The notes beneath the pieces were generated by a model. It was not told where the DNA came from, ran no database searches, and worked only from the letters and a program-made list of their open reading frames with translations. A DNA stretch of 64,000 nt from an uncultured Flavobacteriales bacterium (GTDB taxonomy: Bacteria > Bacteroidota > Bacteroidia > Flavobacteriales > Flavobacteriaceae). Each line of letters starts with the position of its first letter. The stretch's first letter is position 1. Location: positions 1 to 64,000 of the forward strand of contig CAJWBA010000007.1 of the NCBI GenBank assembly GCA_913020155.1, written 5' to 3'. Both the position numbers and the translations under genes were made by a program. Below are positions 1 to 10,444 of this stretch, piece after piece.

Positions 1-2
1 AC

Positions 3-3000
3 ATGGCGATTAAAGTAAATAGAACTGTAGAAATACTTGCTGATGTAGAACCGCCATTCATAAAAGAAGCACGTGTGCTAAATCTAAATTCATTGAGTTT
101 GACTCTTAACGAACCTGCTTTCAGATCGAACAATGAATTATTATTGAATACAAGTTTTAGTCTTACGCTAAGTACAGGCTCTGCGACGATACAAAATAAC
201 ACGCCTCAAAAGTTAGTACAAAATGATGATATTAATTACACCTTGTTCTTTGAAACTATAGGTATTATAAATGATAATCAAACTATTACGATAGATCTAA
301 CTGAAAGCATCACAGATGCAAATAATAACACTACCAGTACTTTCAATCAGAATAATGTAATTTCTATGATTCCAGACTCGGATAACGATGGTGTTCCGGA
401 CGAATTAGATGTCTGTCCAAATACACCTTCTGAAGAAATAATTGACTCAGAGGGATGCTCAATCAATCAAAGGGATGATGATAAAGACGGAATTAATAAC
501 GGAATTGACAAATGCCCTGGAACTCCACTTGGTGAAGAAGTAGATGAATTTGGATGTTCAAAATTACAGAATGATTTAGATCAAGATGGAATAACTAATG
601 ATGAAGATCAGTGTCCTCGAACTGATCAAGGATTAGAGGTTGATGAAAATGGTTGTGCTAAAATTCAACTTGATGAAGACCTTGACGGAGTTCCAGATAC
701 GGTTGATGAATGTAAAAACTCAAGACCAGGAACTGAAGTTGATGAATCTGGCTGTGATAAAAAGCAAAACGATGAAGACTTAGATGGAGTAAGAAATGAA
801 GATGATCTTTGTCCTAGAACAGAAGGTGGACCAGAAAGTGTTGATGTGTTTGGATGTTCTATTTTACAAAAAGAAACGAGTGACGACTCTGATTTGGATG
901 GTGTTAAAGACGAATTTGACCAGTGTCAGGAATCTCCACTTGGTGCAATTGTTGATCCTGAAACGGGATGTTCTGAAAAAGAATTGAGTGAAATCGAAGA
1001 TTTAAAAGATGATGATGGAGACAGAGTGCCTAACAAATTAGATTTATGTAAAAATACTTTACCTGGAGCGATCGTTGATCAAACAGGATGTACCCAAAGT
1101 GAGCTCGTCATAATTGCAGAGGTAGACAAAGATTTTGATGGTATACCCGACACCATGGATTCTTGTCCCGAAACTAATAAAGGAGAGGTAGTAAACGAAT
1201 TTGGATGTTCCAAAAGTCAAGTAGATAGTGATAAGGATAAGGTCATGGATGACAAAGACCTTTGTCCAAATACTAATATTGGAGAAATTGTAAATGAATA
1301 TGGTTGCTCCATCAATCAGTTAGAAAATGATTTGGATCTTGACGGAGTTTTAAATGAGGATGATCTTTGTGAGAACACACCTTATGGAGAAGAGGTAGAT
1401 GAAAACGGTTGTACAAAATCTCAAATTGATTTAGATACTGATCTTGATGGTGTGCTCGACATTAATGATAAATGTTTAGATACTAAACGTGGTTTAGAGG
1501 TTGATGAATTTGGGTGTAACGAGAATCAGTTGGATGATGACGAGGATGGTGTTCCTAATGAACTAGATCGCTGTCCAGAAACTCCTTTAAATGCAGAAGT
1601 TAATGAAGATGGCTGTTCCTTAGATCAATTGGATCAAGACAGTGATAATGATGGCGTTTTGAATGAAGATGATTTTTGTCCAAACACAGAAGAAGGAGCT
1701 AAAGTGGATGAAAAAGGTTGTCCCTACAAGCCGCCAACTATATATGGAAATGAATTTGAAACAAAAGAATTTAGTAATATTACTTCATTTGATAACACCC
1801 CTCAAGAGTTTGAAGCAATAGCTTTAGGTAAGATTATTAGTTTTGATAATAATCCTCCTCTGGACTCTGGAGACAACAGTATTTCTTTTTCTGTTCTAAG
1901 CGGTGCAGACTCAAGCTTCTTCGATGTAAAAGGCGATATCTTGTATCTCACAAGACCAACTGATTTCGAGGAAAAAAATAAACTAAAAGTTGAGATTGAG
2001 GCAACAAACAGTAGGGGAGTTTCTTCCAGCTCAATATTTAGACTCAAGGTATTAGATATCCCCAATACCTATGCGTTTGCAAACTATTCTTTAAGTGTTT
2101 TTGATGTTGAAACTGAAACAAGTGGTTCCAAGGTTGGTCACAAGAGGTATTACTATCCTAACGTAAATAAAGGAGTTGGTAAATGGAAGATTAAAAAGAA
2201 AATTAGTGGTGGAAAAGATGCAGCCTTATTTAAGATAGGAGCTAGTGGTGACATGAACAAAGGAAGAAGTGGTGAATCTGAGGATTTCTTAGAATTTATA
2301 TACCCTCCAGATTTTGAAGACCCAAAAGATCACAATAAAGACAATATTTATGAAGTTGAAGTAATCAACATAAATACTGAAGATGGAGACACTAACGTTC
2401 CTGTTGTGGTAACTCAAACACAACTTGTTGTTCCAGAAGGAAATGCAACTGCTATTCAGTTACAAACGGTTGCAGCATCTCCATTAGATGATACAGACGG
2501 TGACGGAATCGCAGATATATTTGACAATAGTCCGTTAAAAAGCAATCCAGACCAAAGCGATTCTGACGGAGATGGAGTTGGTGATGTTACAGATGATGCC
2601 GATCATGACGGAGTATGGAATCCTTTTGATAAATGTATCGAAACTCCTTACGGATCTCTGGTAGATAACAGCGGTTGTGTGATATTTTATTTACCACCAA
2701 CTAATTTTTCACTTTCAAAAACTGAAAAATGTAAAGACACCAACAGCATCAATTTAACTGTTGAAGACACATCACTTACTTACAACATTAATGTTACTGG
2801 TGCAATTGTAACAAATGAAATCCTGACTAATGGATCTTGGAACGTAAATAATCTTTCACAAGGAAATTATTCTATTTGTGTAACTGTTGATGGAATTAAT
2901 CCAAATGAATTTGAACGTTGTTTTGATGTGACAATAAATGATCCTGAAGAACTCTCGGTTTACAGCACTGCGAGCAAGAGTAAAGAAAGTGTAACCTACC

Positions 3001-3407
3001 AATTAAGCGGAGGGAAAAGCTATTCCATAACACACAATGGAATTACAAAACAAACCATGGAAAGCGAGTACACACTCTATCTAGAAAAAGGAGTCAATAA
3101 TGTATCTATCAGTACAGGCCTTACCTGTCAGGGAATTTTTGAACAATCGTACTTCAATTCGGAAACAATAGTTTGTGCACCGAATCCATTCGACGAAATG
3201 CTGGCAATTTATATTGGAGGTAAGGAATTGAATGCTTACATAGAACTTTTCGCTAGTGATGGAAAGAAAGTTCTTTCAGAAAAATACTTTTTGACCGAAA
3301 ACAAACGCACTATCTACATTAACACCGCAATTTTGACAAGTGGTAGTTATGTTGTGAAAGTTTTAAATGCTTCCGTCAACGAATCTCAAATTGTGATAAA
3401 AGAGTAA
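3..3407 (+). CDS. Thrombospondin type-3 repeat / cadherin-like domain surface protein with T9SS type A C-terminal sorting domain; 5' end probably outside the window
   Basis: 13 tandem DxDxDGV.D..D.CP.T..G..VD..GC repeats plus a 14th further downstream; C-terminal PNPF....Y.ELF..DGK......L..GSYVVKV.......IVIKE resembles a Por secretion tail; the N-terminus looks like an internal Ig-like domain with no signal peptide. Confidence 0.85.
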   Translation: MAIKVNRTVEILADVEPPFIKEARVLNLNSLSLTLNEPAFRSNNELLLNTSFSLTLSTGSATIQNNTPQKLVQNDDINYTLFFETIGIINDNQTITIDLTESITDANNNTTSTFNQNNVISMIPDSDNDGVPDELDVCPNTPSEEIIDSEGCSINQRDDDKDGINNGIDKCPGTPLGEEVDEFGCSKLQNDLDQDGITNDEDQCPRTDQGLEVDENGCAKIQLDEDLDGVPDTVDECKNSRPGTEVDESGCDKKQNDEDLDGVRNEDDLCPRTEGGPESVDVFGCSILQKETSDDSDLDGVKDEFDQCQESPLGAIVDPETGCSEKELSEIEDLKDDDGDRVPNKLDLCKNTLPGAIVDQTGCTQSELVIIAEVDKDFDGIPDTMDSCPETNKGEVVNEFGCSKSQVDSDKDKVMDDKDLCPNTNIGEIVNEYGCSINQLENDLDLDGVLNEDDLCENTPYGEEVDENGCTKSQIDLDTDLDGVLDINDKCLDTKRGLEVDEFGCNENQLDDDEDGVPNELDRCPETPLNAEVNEDGCSLDQLDQDSDNDGVLNEDDFCPNTEEGAKVDEKGCPYKPPTIYGNEFETKEFSNITSFDNTPQEFEAIALGKIISFDNNPPLDSGDNSISFSVLSGADSSFFDVKGDILYLTRPTDFEEKNKLKVEIEATNSRGVSSSSIFRLKVLDIPNTYAFANYSLSVFDVETETSGSKVGHKRYYYPNVNKGVGKWKIKKKISGGKDAALFKIGASGDMNKGRSGESEDFLEFIYPPDFEDPKDHNKDNIYEVEVININTEDGDTNVPVVVTQTQLVVPEGNATAIQLQTVAASPLDDTDGDGIADIFDNSPLKSNPDQSDSDGDGVGDVTDDADHDGVWNPFDKCIETPYGSLVDNSGCVIFYLPPTNFSLSKTEKCKDTNSINLTVEDTSLTYNINVTGAIVTNEILTNGSWNVNNLSQGNYSICVTVDGINPNEFERCFDVTINDPEELSVYSTASKSKESVTYQLSGGKSYSITHNGITKQTMESEYTLYLEKGVNNVSISTGLTCQGIFEQSYFNSETIVCAPNPFDEMLAIYIGGKELNAYIELFASDGKKVLSEKYFLTENKRTIYINTAILTSGSYVVKVLNASVNESQIVIKE
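379..1725 (+). repeat. Tandem array of 13 TSP3-type Ca-binding repeats (about 30 aa / 90 nt each)
   Basis: Direct reading of the translated ORF. Confidence 0.85.
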
Positions 3408-4108
3408 TGAAAATGAAAAATATACAATCGTTTATTGCATTGATCGGATTTACCCTAGTCTTATGGAGTTGTTCTAGTTCATCAACACCTCTAGATCCAA
3501 CAATCCCCACACTGAGTTTTCCATTAAACAATGAAGCCTGCCAAGAAGGGGTATCATTGAATGACTCACAAAGCAGTCTTGAATTCAGATGGAACAGTTC
3601 ACAAAATGCCGAGAGATACAGCCTATCATTAATGAATTTATCCAATAATCAGGATCAAAGTTTTGAAACAAGTGGAACTTCACTTTCGGTAATACTTATA
3701 AAAAACACCCCTTATTCTTGGAGCATTACAGCCAAAGGAGAAGAAGGAAGTAATGATGCAAGTAGTGATTCTTGGAAGTTTTATTTAGCAAGCTCAGGAA
3801 TAATAAACTACGCTCCTTTTCCAACAGAATTATTGGCCCCTAGATCGGGAACTACAGTAACTCCTCTTAATGGAGAGATTATCCTAAATTGGGCTGGATC
3901 GGATGTAGATGGAGATTTAAATTATTTTGAGTTGTACTTGGATGAAAGCGACGCCTCTGAATTCATAAAACAAATTGATGCAATATCAACAACAACAGAA
4001 ACCAGTATTGAAGTTCAAAGTGAAACCTCTTACAGTTGGAAAATAATTGCTGTTGACAGTAATGGAAATAAAAGTAATTCAGGGATCTACACCTTCCGTA
4101 CGAACTAG
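3407..4108 (+). CDS. Fibronectin type III-like lipoprotein
   Basis: Signal peptide with lipobox-like LWSCSSSS; two FN3-like segments (YSWSITAKGEEG, YSWKIIAVDSNGN); start overlaps the stop of the upstream ORF. Confidence 0.7.
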   Translation: MKMKNIQSFIALIGFTLVLWSCSSSSTPLDPTIPTLSFPLNNEACQEGVSLNDSQSSLEFRWNSSQNAERYSLSLMNLSNNQDQSFETSGTSLSVILIKNTPYSWSITAKGEEGSNDASSDSWKFYLASSGIINYAPFPTELLAPRSGTTVTPLNGEIILNWAGSDVDGDLNYFELYLDESDASEFIKQIDAISTTTETSIEVQSETSYSWKIIAVDSNGNKSNSGIYTFRTN

Positions 4109-5488
4109 CTACTGAGCAATAAGCTTCAAAATTACTTCTTCAAACTTAGCTAATGAATGTGAAGTCTGGTTACCCGACTCCATATCTTTAAGGATAAAAC
4201 TTTTGTTATCAAGTTCTTCAGAACCCAACACAACCATAAAAGGTATTTCTTTTGCGTTAGCATAAGAAAACTGCTTTTTCATTTTTTCAGCATCAGGATA
4301 AAATTCACATCTGATATTATGAAAGCGTAACTCTTGAATCATTTTGAGGCAAGTAACAGCATAGTCTGAACCAAAATTTGCGAAAAGAACTTGAGTACCT
4401 TTTTGTGCAGATTTCGGAAATAAATTGAGTTCCTCAAGAACCAAATAAATTCGATCAAAACCAAAAGAAATCCCTACCCCACTGGTATCCTTCAAGCCAA
4501 AAACAGCTGTTAGGTCGTCATAACGTCCACCTCCACCAATAGATCCCATCTTTATCCCTTTTGGAGGCACTACTTCAAAAATACAACCCGTATAGTAATT
4601 TAGCCCTCGGGCTAAGGTAACATCAATATCTAATTCAATGGACTTTGTACCTAACTGAGTAACCGTATCAACAACAAAACGAAGTTCCTCAACTCCTTTC
4701 ATCCCCTGTTCTGATCCCTCTAAAAAAACAGACAAAAGATCAAGTTTTGAATTAAAATCACCTGTCAACCCCATTAGAGGTAATACTTTATTTACAGAAT
4801 CCCCTGAAAAACCTTTTGACAAAAGTTCATTAATTACACCCTCTTGACCAATTTTATCCAATTTATCAAGTGCAACCGTAAAATCAATAATACGTTCAGA
4901 AGCTCCCAAAACCTGAGCTATTCCAGCTAAAATCTTTCGATTATTAATTTTCAAAAGAGTGCCATTTAAATGTAAATGATGAAAAACATCATCATACAAA
5001 CCGCAAAGCTCAACTTCCTGCCAAAGCGATTTACTTCCCACAATATCAGCATCACACTGGAAAAATTCTTGAAAACGTCCGTGTTGAGGACGATCTGCTC
5101 TCCAAACAGGTTGAATCTGATAACGTTTAAAGGGGAAACTAATCTCGTTTTGGTGTTGTACAACATAGCGCGCAAAAGGAACCGTTAAATCATAACGTAA
5201 CGCTTTCTCAGAAAGAGAATTTGAAAAGGCAGCAAGTTTTTGATTAGCCAATGCATCTATATCTGCCTTTTTGAGCTTATCCCCAGAATTTAAAATTTTA
5301 AAAATCAAACGATCCCCTTCTTCTCCATATTTACCGAGAAGTGTCGATGTTTTTTCGAAAGAGGGAGTTTCGATCGGCTCAAAACCGTATTTTTCAAAAG
5401 AAGAAGAAAGAATTTTTTTTAAATAGCTCCTTTGGGCAACTTCTTTGGGCGAAAAATCTCTTGTACCCTTCGGTGTGGATGGTTTCAT
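4109..5488 (-). CDS. hisS: Histidyl-tRNA synthetase
   Basis: 459 aa; PKGTRDFSP N-terminus, ARGLNYYTGCIFE, GSIGGGGRYDDL class II motifs. Confidence 0.97.
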   Translation of the reverse strand: MKPSTPKGTRDFSPKEVAQRSYLKKILSSSFEKYGFEPIETPSFEKTSTLLGKYGEEGDRLIFKILNSGDKLKKADIDALANQKLAAFSNSLSEKALRYDLTVPFARYVVQHQNEISFPFKRYQIQPVWRADRPQHGRFQEFFQCDADIVGSKSLWQEVELCGLYDDVFHHLHLNGTLLKINNRKILAGIAQVLGASERIIDFTVALDKLDKIGQEGVINELLSKGFSGDSVNKVLPLMGLTGDFNSKLDLLSVFLEGSEQGMKGVEELRFVVDTVTQLGTKSIELDIDVTLARGLNYYTGCIFEVVPPKGIKMGSIGGGGRYDDLTAVFGLKDTSGVGISFGFDRIYLVLEELNLFPKSAQKGTQVLFANFGSDYAVTCLKMIQELRFHNIRCEFYPDAEKMKKQFSYANAKEIPFMVVLGSEELDNKSFILKDMESGNQTSHSLAKFEEVILKLIAQ

Positions 5489-5528
5489 GCTGTTGTATCA
5501 ATTTATTCTATAGACAAATATCCTACTT

Positions 5529-6005
5529 TTAGCGAGTCTTTGAAAGAAAAGAAGCGATACTTTTGTAGAATACGCCCTCAGACAAACGCCCTCCTTTTTC
5601 AATTAGATCAAAAATATCCTGCTTACGGTTCTTGTATTTCTTTTGGGATTGAAATATCGATACCGAATCAGAATGCATATTGGCCTCCATCCAACTGATA
5701 CCTGCTTCGGATGTAAAATCAATTGAACTATCCTCTGTATTCACTAAAATTAAATTCATTTGATCCTCTAAACACTCAAACAAAAATAAATGTTTAGGAT
5801 TAAGATGTTCAACAAAGAGGTTTTTTTTAAGAACATCATTCCAGACCAAATCACTAAATTCATTCAAAATCGAGTCGGCTTGGTCTAAATGATGAATTTT
5901 GAGTTGATACCAATTTTTTTTATCAATTGAATAAGCCGCCAAAAAAGTGCTAAATTCTTGGTGTAAAGCTTCAAATTGTTCTTTAGATAATCGTTTGTAT
6001 TCCAT
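5529..6005 (-). CDS. Conserved hypothetical protein (resembles DUF6495 family)
   Basis: 158 aa; position directly downstream of rplI; overall sequence recalled as DUF6495-like. Confidence 0.6.
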   Translation of the reverse strand: MEYKRLSKEQFEALHQEFSTFLAAYSIDKKNWYQLKIHHLDQADSILNEFSDLVWNDVLKKNLFVEHLNPKHLFLFECLEDQMNLILVNTEDSSIDFTSEAGISWMEANMHSDSVSIFQSQKKYKNRKQDIFDLIEKGGRLSEGVFYKSIASFLSKTR

Positions 6006-6006
6006 A

Positions 6007-6036
6007 AAAAAAACCCCACCTTTTGAAAGTGGGGCT
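6007..6036 (-). terminator. Rho-independent terminator of rpsF-rpsR-rplI operon
   Basis: Minus strand GCCCCACTTTCAAAAGGTGGGG followed by a T run. Confidence 0.75.
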
Positions 6037-6062
6037 GTTTTGTATTCTATTGAAGCTTTGAC

Positions 6063-6509
6063 TTATTCTGCAATAATTTCAAAGGCAACTTGTACAACTA
6101 CTGTTCTGTGCAAACGAACAGTAGCTTCGTAAGCTCCTAGGCGCTTTATAGTTCTTCCAGGAAGTGTTATAAACTTCTTCTCAATTTCATGACTATTTTG
6201 TTTAAAAGCAAAAGATAAATCTTGACTTCCGATTGAACCAAATAATTTATCACCACTTCCCACTTTAGACTTGATTTTAATTTCAAGTGCTTGTAGCTTT
6301 TCACCAACTTTATTAGCGTCGTCAACTAACTTTTGCTCTTTAAAAGCGCGTTGTTTTAAATTCTCTGCAAGTACTTTTCGACCAGAAGAAGTAGCGATAA
6401 CTGCCTTCCCATTTGGAATCAAGAAGTTACGTCCATATCCATTTTTTACTTTTACGATGTCATCCTTAAAACCAAGGTTTTGTATATCTTCTTTGAGTAT
6501 TAGTTCCAT
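6063..6509 (-). CDS. rplI: 50S ribosomal protein L9
   Basis: MELILKEDIQNLGFKDDIVKVKNGYGRNFLIPNGKAV. Confidence 0.97.
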   Translation of the reverse strand: MELILKEDIQNLGFKDDIVKVKNGYGRNFLIPNGKAVIATSSGRKVLAENLKQRAFKEQKLVDDANKVGEKLQALEIKIKSKVGSGDKLFGSIGSQDLSFAFKQNSHEIEKKFITLPGRTIKRLGAYEATVRLHRTVVVQVAFEIIAE

Positions 6510-6521
6510 TGATCTAAGTTT

Positions 6522-6818
6522 TTATTTTAATAAATCACCTACATAAGGCATTAAAGCTAAATGACGTGCGCGTTTAACAGCTACAGAAACTTTTCTTTGG
6601 TATTTTAAAGATGTTCCAGTCAAACGACGTGGAAGTAATTTCCCTTGCTCGTTTACAAACTTAATTAAAAAATCACCGTCTTTATAATCTACGTATTTAA
6701 TGCCAGATCTTTTAAATCGACAATATTTCTTCTTATTGTTAGTTTCGATATTCAAAGGAGTTAAATAACGTATTTCTCCTTCTTTTCTTCCTTTAGATTG
6801 TTCTTCTATTTTTGACAT
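6522..6818 (-). CDS. rpsR: 30S ribosomal protein S18
   Basis: [16 protein letters not shown]...[30 protein letters not shown]. Confidence 0.97.
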   Translation of the reverse strand: MSKIEEQSKGRKEGEIRYLTPLNIETNNKKKYCRFKRSGIKYVDYKDGDFLIKFVNEQGKLLPRRLTGTSLKYQRKVSVAVKRARHLALMPYVGDLLK

Positions 6819-6820
6819 AA

Positions 6821-7162
6821 TTACTTGGCTTTTGCTTTAGATTTTTTTACTCTTTTCTCTGCCCAAGCTATCGCATGCTTGTCAAGACTTACCGTGAGGT
6901 ATCTCATAATACGCTCATCTCTTCTAAATTCTACTTCCAAAGGTGCAATTGCATCTCCAGGAGCAGTGAATTCAAAAAGATGGTAAAAGCCACTTTTTTT
7001 GTTTTGAATTGGATAAGCCAACTTCTTCAGCCCCCAGTCTTCTTTGTTAACAAATTTGGCCCCTTTTGCTGTCAAAAGATCCTCAAATTTCTTAGCTGTT
7101 TCCTTTATCTGTTCATCAGATAAAACGGGATTTAGAATGAAAACAGTTTCGTAATGATTCAT
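6821..7162 (-). CDS. rpsF: 30S ribosomal protein S6
   Basis: [30 protein letters not shown]; operon position before rpsR. Confidence 0.97.
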   Translation of the reverse strand: MNHYETVFILNPVLSDEQIKETAKKFEDLLTAKGAKFVNKEDWGLKKLAYPIQNKKSGFYHLFEFTAPGDAIAPLEVEFRRDERIMRYLTVSLDKHAIAWAEKRVKKSKAKAK

Positions 7163-7183
7163 ATTTATGTGATTTTAAGTGTG

Positions 7184-7213
7184 CAAAAATAAGCAAATAC
7201 CTATGGATACCAA
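7184..7213 (-). promoter_or_regulatory. Bacteroidota-type promoter of the rpsF operon
   Basis: Minus strand TTG-N19-TATTTTTG, matching the TTG / TAnnTTTG consensus. Confidence 0.6.
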
Positions 7214-7288
7214 ACATTTATCACTCTTTTTTAACCTTAAACAAGATAGAATCATTAATTTGAATTAACTTCAAACTTATTAAATTGT

Positions 7289-7984
7289 ATGAAACTGAAT
7301 TATGTTATTCTAGACCCCTATGATACCGAACGCATTCGGGCAAGACAACGTTTAAATGAAGTTGACGGATTGAATCTTACAGGAGAGTTTTCTGATTTCA
7401 ATGAATTAAAAAATTTCTTGCAATACGAAAGTGCAGATATTATCCTCGTAGACCCTTCTGCAGACAATGAAAAAATATTCAGTTGTATTGAGCGCCAGAA
7501 ACTTCAAAAAAAAGTAATTTTTACCTCTAAAAAAGCAAAACATGCAGTCAAAGGGTTTGAAATTGGAATATTAGATTTTATCCCTAAACCAATTAGTCTC
7601 AGTCGTTTCAATATTTCATTAAATCGAATTGAAAAAGAAAATTTACCCTCAATAAACACAAATCAAAATTCCAAACAAAGCATTGAGGTAAAGCACAACC
7701 TTAAAACTGAAAAAATTATCCTTTCCTCAATAAAATGGATAGAAGCTATGGGAGATTATGTCAAAATTGTTACCCCCCAAAAAAAATACATTGTTTTATC
7801 CTCAATGAAAAAAATACAAGAGCGCATTCCCGAAAAACTTTTTTTCAGATGTCATAAATCATACATCATCAACATAGAAGGGGTAGAGAATTTTTCGCAA
7901 ACCATGATTTTCTTGGATAAAAAGTCTATTCCCCTGAGTCGATCAAAAAAAAAGATTTTTCAAAATTTATGGGCAAATCGTTAA
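7289..7984 (+). CDS. LytTR-family response regulator with atypical receiver domain
   Basis: LytTR C-terminus (IKWIEAMGDYVKI...FFRCHKSYIINIEGVENF...IPLSRSKKK). Confidence 0.88.
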   Translation: MKLNYVILDPYDTERIRARQRLNEVDGLNLTGEFSDFNELKNFLQYESADIILVDPSADNEKIFSCIERQKLQKKVIFTSKKAKHAVKGFEIGILDFIPKPISLSRFNISLNRIEKENLPSINTNQNSKQSIEVKHNLKTEKIILSSIKWIEAMGDYVKIVTPQKKYIVLSSMKKIQERIPEKLFFRCHKSYIINIEGVENFSQTMIFLDKKSIPLSRSKKKIFQNLWANR

Positions 7985-10434
7985 TGTGGATCAACATCTA
8001 CAGACACTCGAATACTCCGATAAGCCCCAATAGCCTCAAAGCTTTTTAAAGAAGAAGCCACAAAATCTTTTATTTTATTCCGACTTGAATTGTCCAAAAG
8101 CTTGATCAATAGTTGCTTGTGAAATAAATTACGAACACGTGAAATAGGTGGATCAACAGGACCCAAAACAAATCCCCGTAAGCTTAAATTCAAAGTATTT
8201 ACCAACCATTGAGAAGCCTGATCAACTTGATGATAATCTTTTGCTTTTAAGGTAATACGAATCAGTCTGTAAAATGGTGGATACAAATACTCCTTTCGCT
8301 CTTTGAGTTGAGTATTAAAAAAAGTCTCATAATCGTTACGAATAATCTGAGTTAAAACAGGATGATCTGGATTAAAGGTTTGAATCAAAACCCTGCCTTG
8401 ATCTTTTGAACGCCCCGATCTTCCAGCTACCTGAGAAAGCATCTGAAAACTTCGCTCATGAGCACGAAATTCGGGGAAATTAAGAAGTGGATCAGCATTT
8501 AAAACTCCGACCAAAGCCACATTCTTAAAATCCAATCCCTTGGTCAACATTTGTGTGCCAACCAAAATTTGAACCTCACCTTGAGTAAAAGATTCAATAA
8601 TATTATCAAAAGAACGCTTACCTCTTGTACTGTCCCAATCCATTCGAGCTACTTGAATCTCTGGAAACAAATCATTGACCTGTTCCTCGATTTGCTGAGT
8701 GCCCATACCTTTTACATTCAAACTGTTACTCCCACAAGCACTACAAGATGAAGGTTTAGCAATATTATATCCACAATAATGACAGCGCAATTGTTGGTTG
8801 TATTGATGATAAGTCAAGGTAACATCACAATTTGTACATTGAGGAATATGACCACAAGTAAAGCATTCCATAACGGGAGCATACCCCCTTCTGTTTTGAA
8901 ATAAAATTACTTGCTTTTTATTGTCCAAAACCTCTTGAATAGCACCTACTAACTCGTCTGAAAAAAATCCTTTCATTTCTTTTTTTCGACGGGCCTCTTT
9001 CAAATCAATACAATCGATCTTTGGCATCAAAACACCTCCAAAACGTTCTTTGAGTTGTGCATAGCCATATTTTTTTCGAGCAACGTTATAACGGGTCTCA
9101 ATGGCTGGTGTAGCTGAACCCAACAGAATTTTTGCTCCTTGTAATTTCCCCAAAACTATTGCAGAATCACGCGCTTGATATCTTGGTGAAGGATCAAATT
9201 GTTTGAAAGAACTTTCGTGCTCTTCATCCACAATAATAAGACCCAAATCTTTAAAGGGTAAAAAAATAGATGATCGAGCCCCAAGGATAATTTGAGCCTT
9301 CTCTTCTTTCTTTAAAATATTATTCCAGACCTCAACACGCTCGTGAACAGAAAACTTAGAATGATAAACCACTACCCTAGATCCAAACCGTTCTTGTAAG
9401 CGATGGAACATTTGAGAGGTTAGCGATATTTCGGGCAACAAATACAAAACTTGTTTTTCCTCATCCAGTATTTTTTCAATCATCTCAAAATAAACCTGGG
9501 TTTTCCCAGAAGAAGTAACTCCCTCTAAAAGAACAACGTCATGTTTACCAAATTCAGAATATAGAGTATCATAAACCTCTACTTGTTTTGAAGTCAATTC
9601 ATAGTCGTTTTTGAATTTTGAAGGTGCATAGGGAATCCTATCCTCCTCAAAAAAAGACTCCATCAAAATTCCCTTATCCAAAAGAGCTTTTAATGCTGAA
9701 CTTGAAGACCCCGTAATTTTTAATAACGAACTTACCTGAGTCCATTCCTCCAAATTTGACATCATACTGAATATCCCCAAAACCAATACACTTTGTTTTG
9801 GCGCTCTTTTCAAGCTTTCAAATAAAAGTGAAGAAGCAGAATCTGATCGATAATTTTCGGCTATTTGAACATAGCGAACACGTTTAGGCTTGAATTTTTC
9901 TTTTAGTTCTTGATACGAGTGAATTACCTCTTTCTTGATCAGAGATTGAATCAATGGAAAAATATTTTGACGTTCAACTATTTTACAAATTTCAGCGACT
10001 GTCAGAACATTATTGCCTTCCAAAGCCTCACATACTAAATACTCCTCGTCGGAAAGTAAATCCGATGCAATTTCAACTTCTGTATCCTTTCGAACCAAAG
10101 TTTCACTTGTTAAAATTAAGGCTGACGGGAGGGCTGCTTTTAATATTGAACCCATTGAACACAAATAATAGGACGACATCCATTCCCATAACTTCAATTG
10201 CTGTTGTGTTACTATTGCGTGGTCATCTAAAATAACTTCAATAGTTTTGGGCTCATAGGTCTGGGGAGCAACTTGATGCTTACCCAACACAATACCGGTG
10301 TACATCTTATTTTTACCAAAAGGAACCCCAACTCGAAACCCAGGACTCAAAAATTTAAATTCCTTTTTACTTACCCAATAGGTAAAAGGCTTTGGTAAAG
10401 GCAAAGGAATCAATACATCAATAAAAAATTGCAT
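7981..10434 (-). CDS. priA: Primosomal protein N' (helicase PriA)
   Basis: GVTSSGKTQVYFEMI Walker A, DEEHESSFKQ, zinc-binding Cys clusters, GTQMLTKGLDF. Confidence 0.97.
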   Translation of the reverse strand: MQFFIDVLIPLPLPKPFTYWVSKKEFKFLSPGFRVGVPFGKNKMYTGIVLGKHQVAPQTYEPKTIEVILDDHAIVTQQQLKLWEWMSSYYLCSMGSILKAALPSALILTSETLVRKDTEVEIASDLLSDEEYLVCEALEGNNVLTVAEICKIVERQNIFPLIQSLIKKEVIHSYQELKEKFKPKRVRYVQIAENYRSDSASSLLFESLKRAPKQSVLVLGIFSMMSNLEEWTQVSSLLKITGSSSSALKALLDKGILMESFFEEDRIPYAPSKFKNDYELTSKQVEVYDTLYSEFGKHDVVLLEGVTSSGKTQVYFEMIEKILDEEKQVLYLLPEISLTSQMFHRLQERFGSRVVVYHSKFSVHERVEVWNNILKKEEKAQIILGARSSIFLPFKDLGLIIVDEEHESSFKQFDPSPRYQARDSAIVLGKLQGAKILLGSATPAIETRYNVARKKYGYAQLKERFGGVLMPKIDCIDLKEARRKKEMKGFFSDELVGAIQEVLDNKKQVILFQNRRGYAPVMECFTCGHIPQCTNCDVTLTYHQYNQQLRCHYCGYNIAKPSSCSACGSNSLNVKGMGTQQIEEQVNDLFPEIQVARMDWDSTRGKRSFDNIIESFTQGEVQILVGTQMLTKGLDFKNVALVGVLNADPLLNFPEFRAHERSFQMLSQVAGRSGRSKDQGRVLIQTFNPDHPVLTQIIRNDYETFFNTQLKERKEYLYPPFYRLIRITLKAKDYHQVDQASQWLVNTLNLSLRGFVLGPVDPPISRVRNLFHKQLLIKLLDNSSRNKIKDFVASSLKSFEAIGAYRSIRVSVDVDPH

Positions 10435-10444
10435 GAGTTGAATC

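Noticed and set aside
1802-2065. Antisense ORF inside the TSP3 protein
   Set aside because: Short ORF opposite a strongly supported CDS, no recognisable domain
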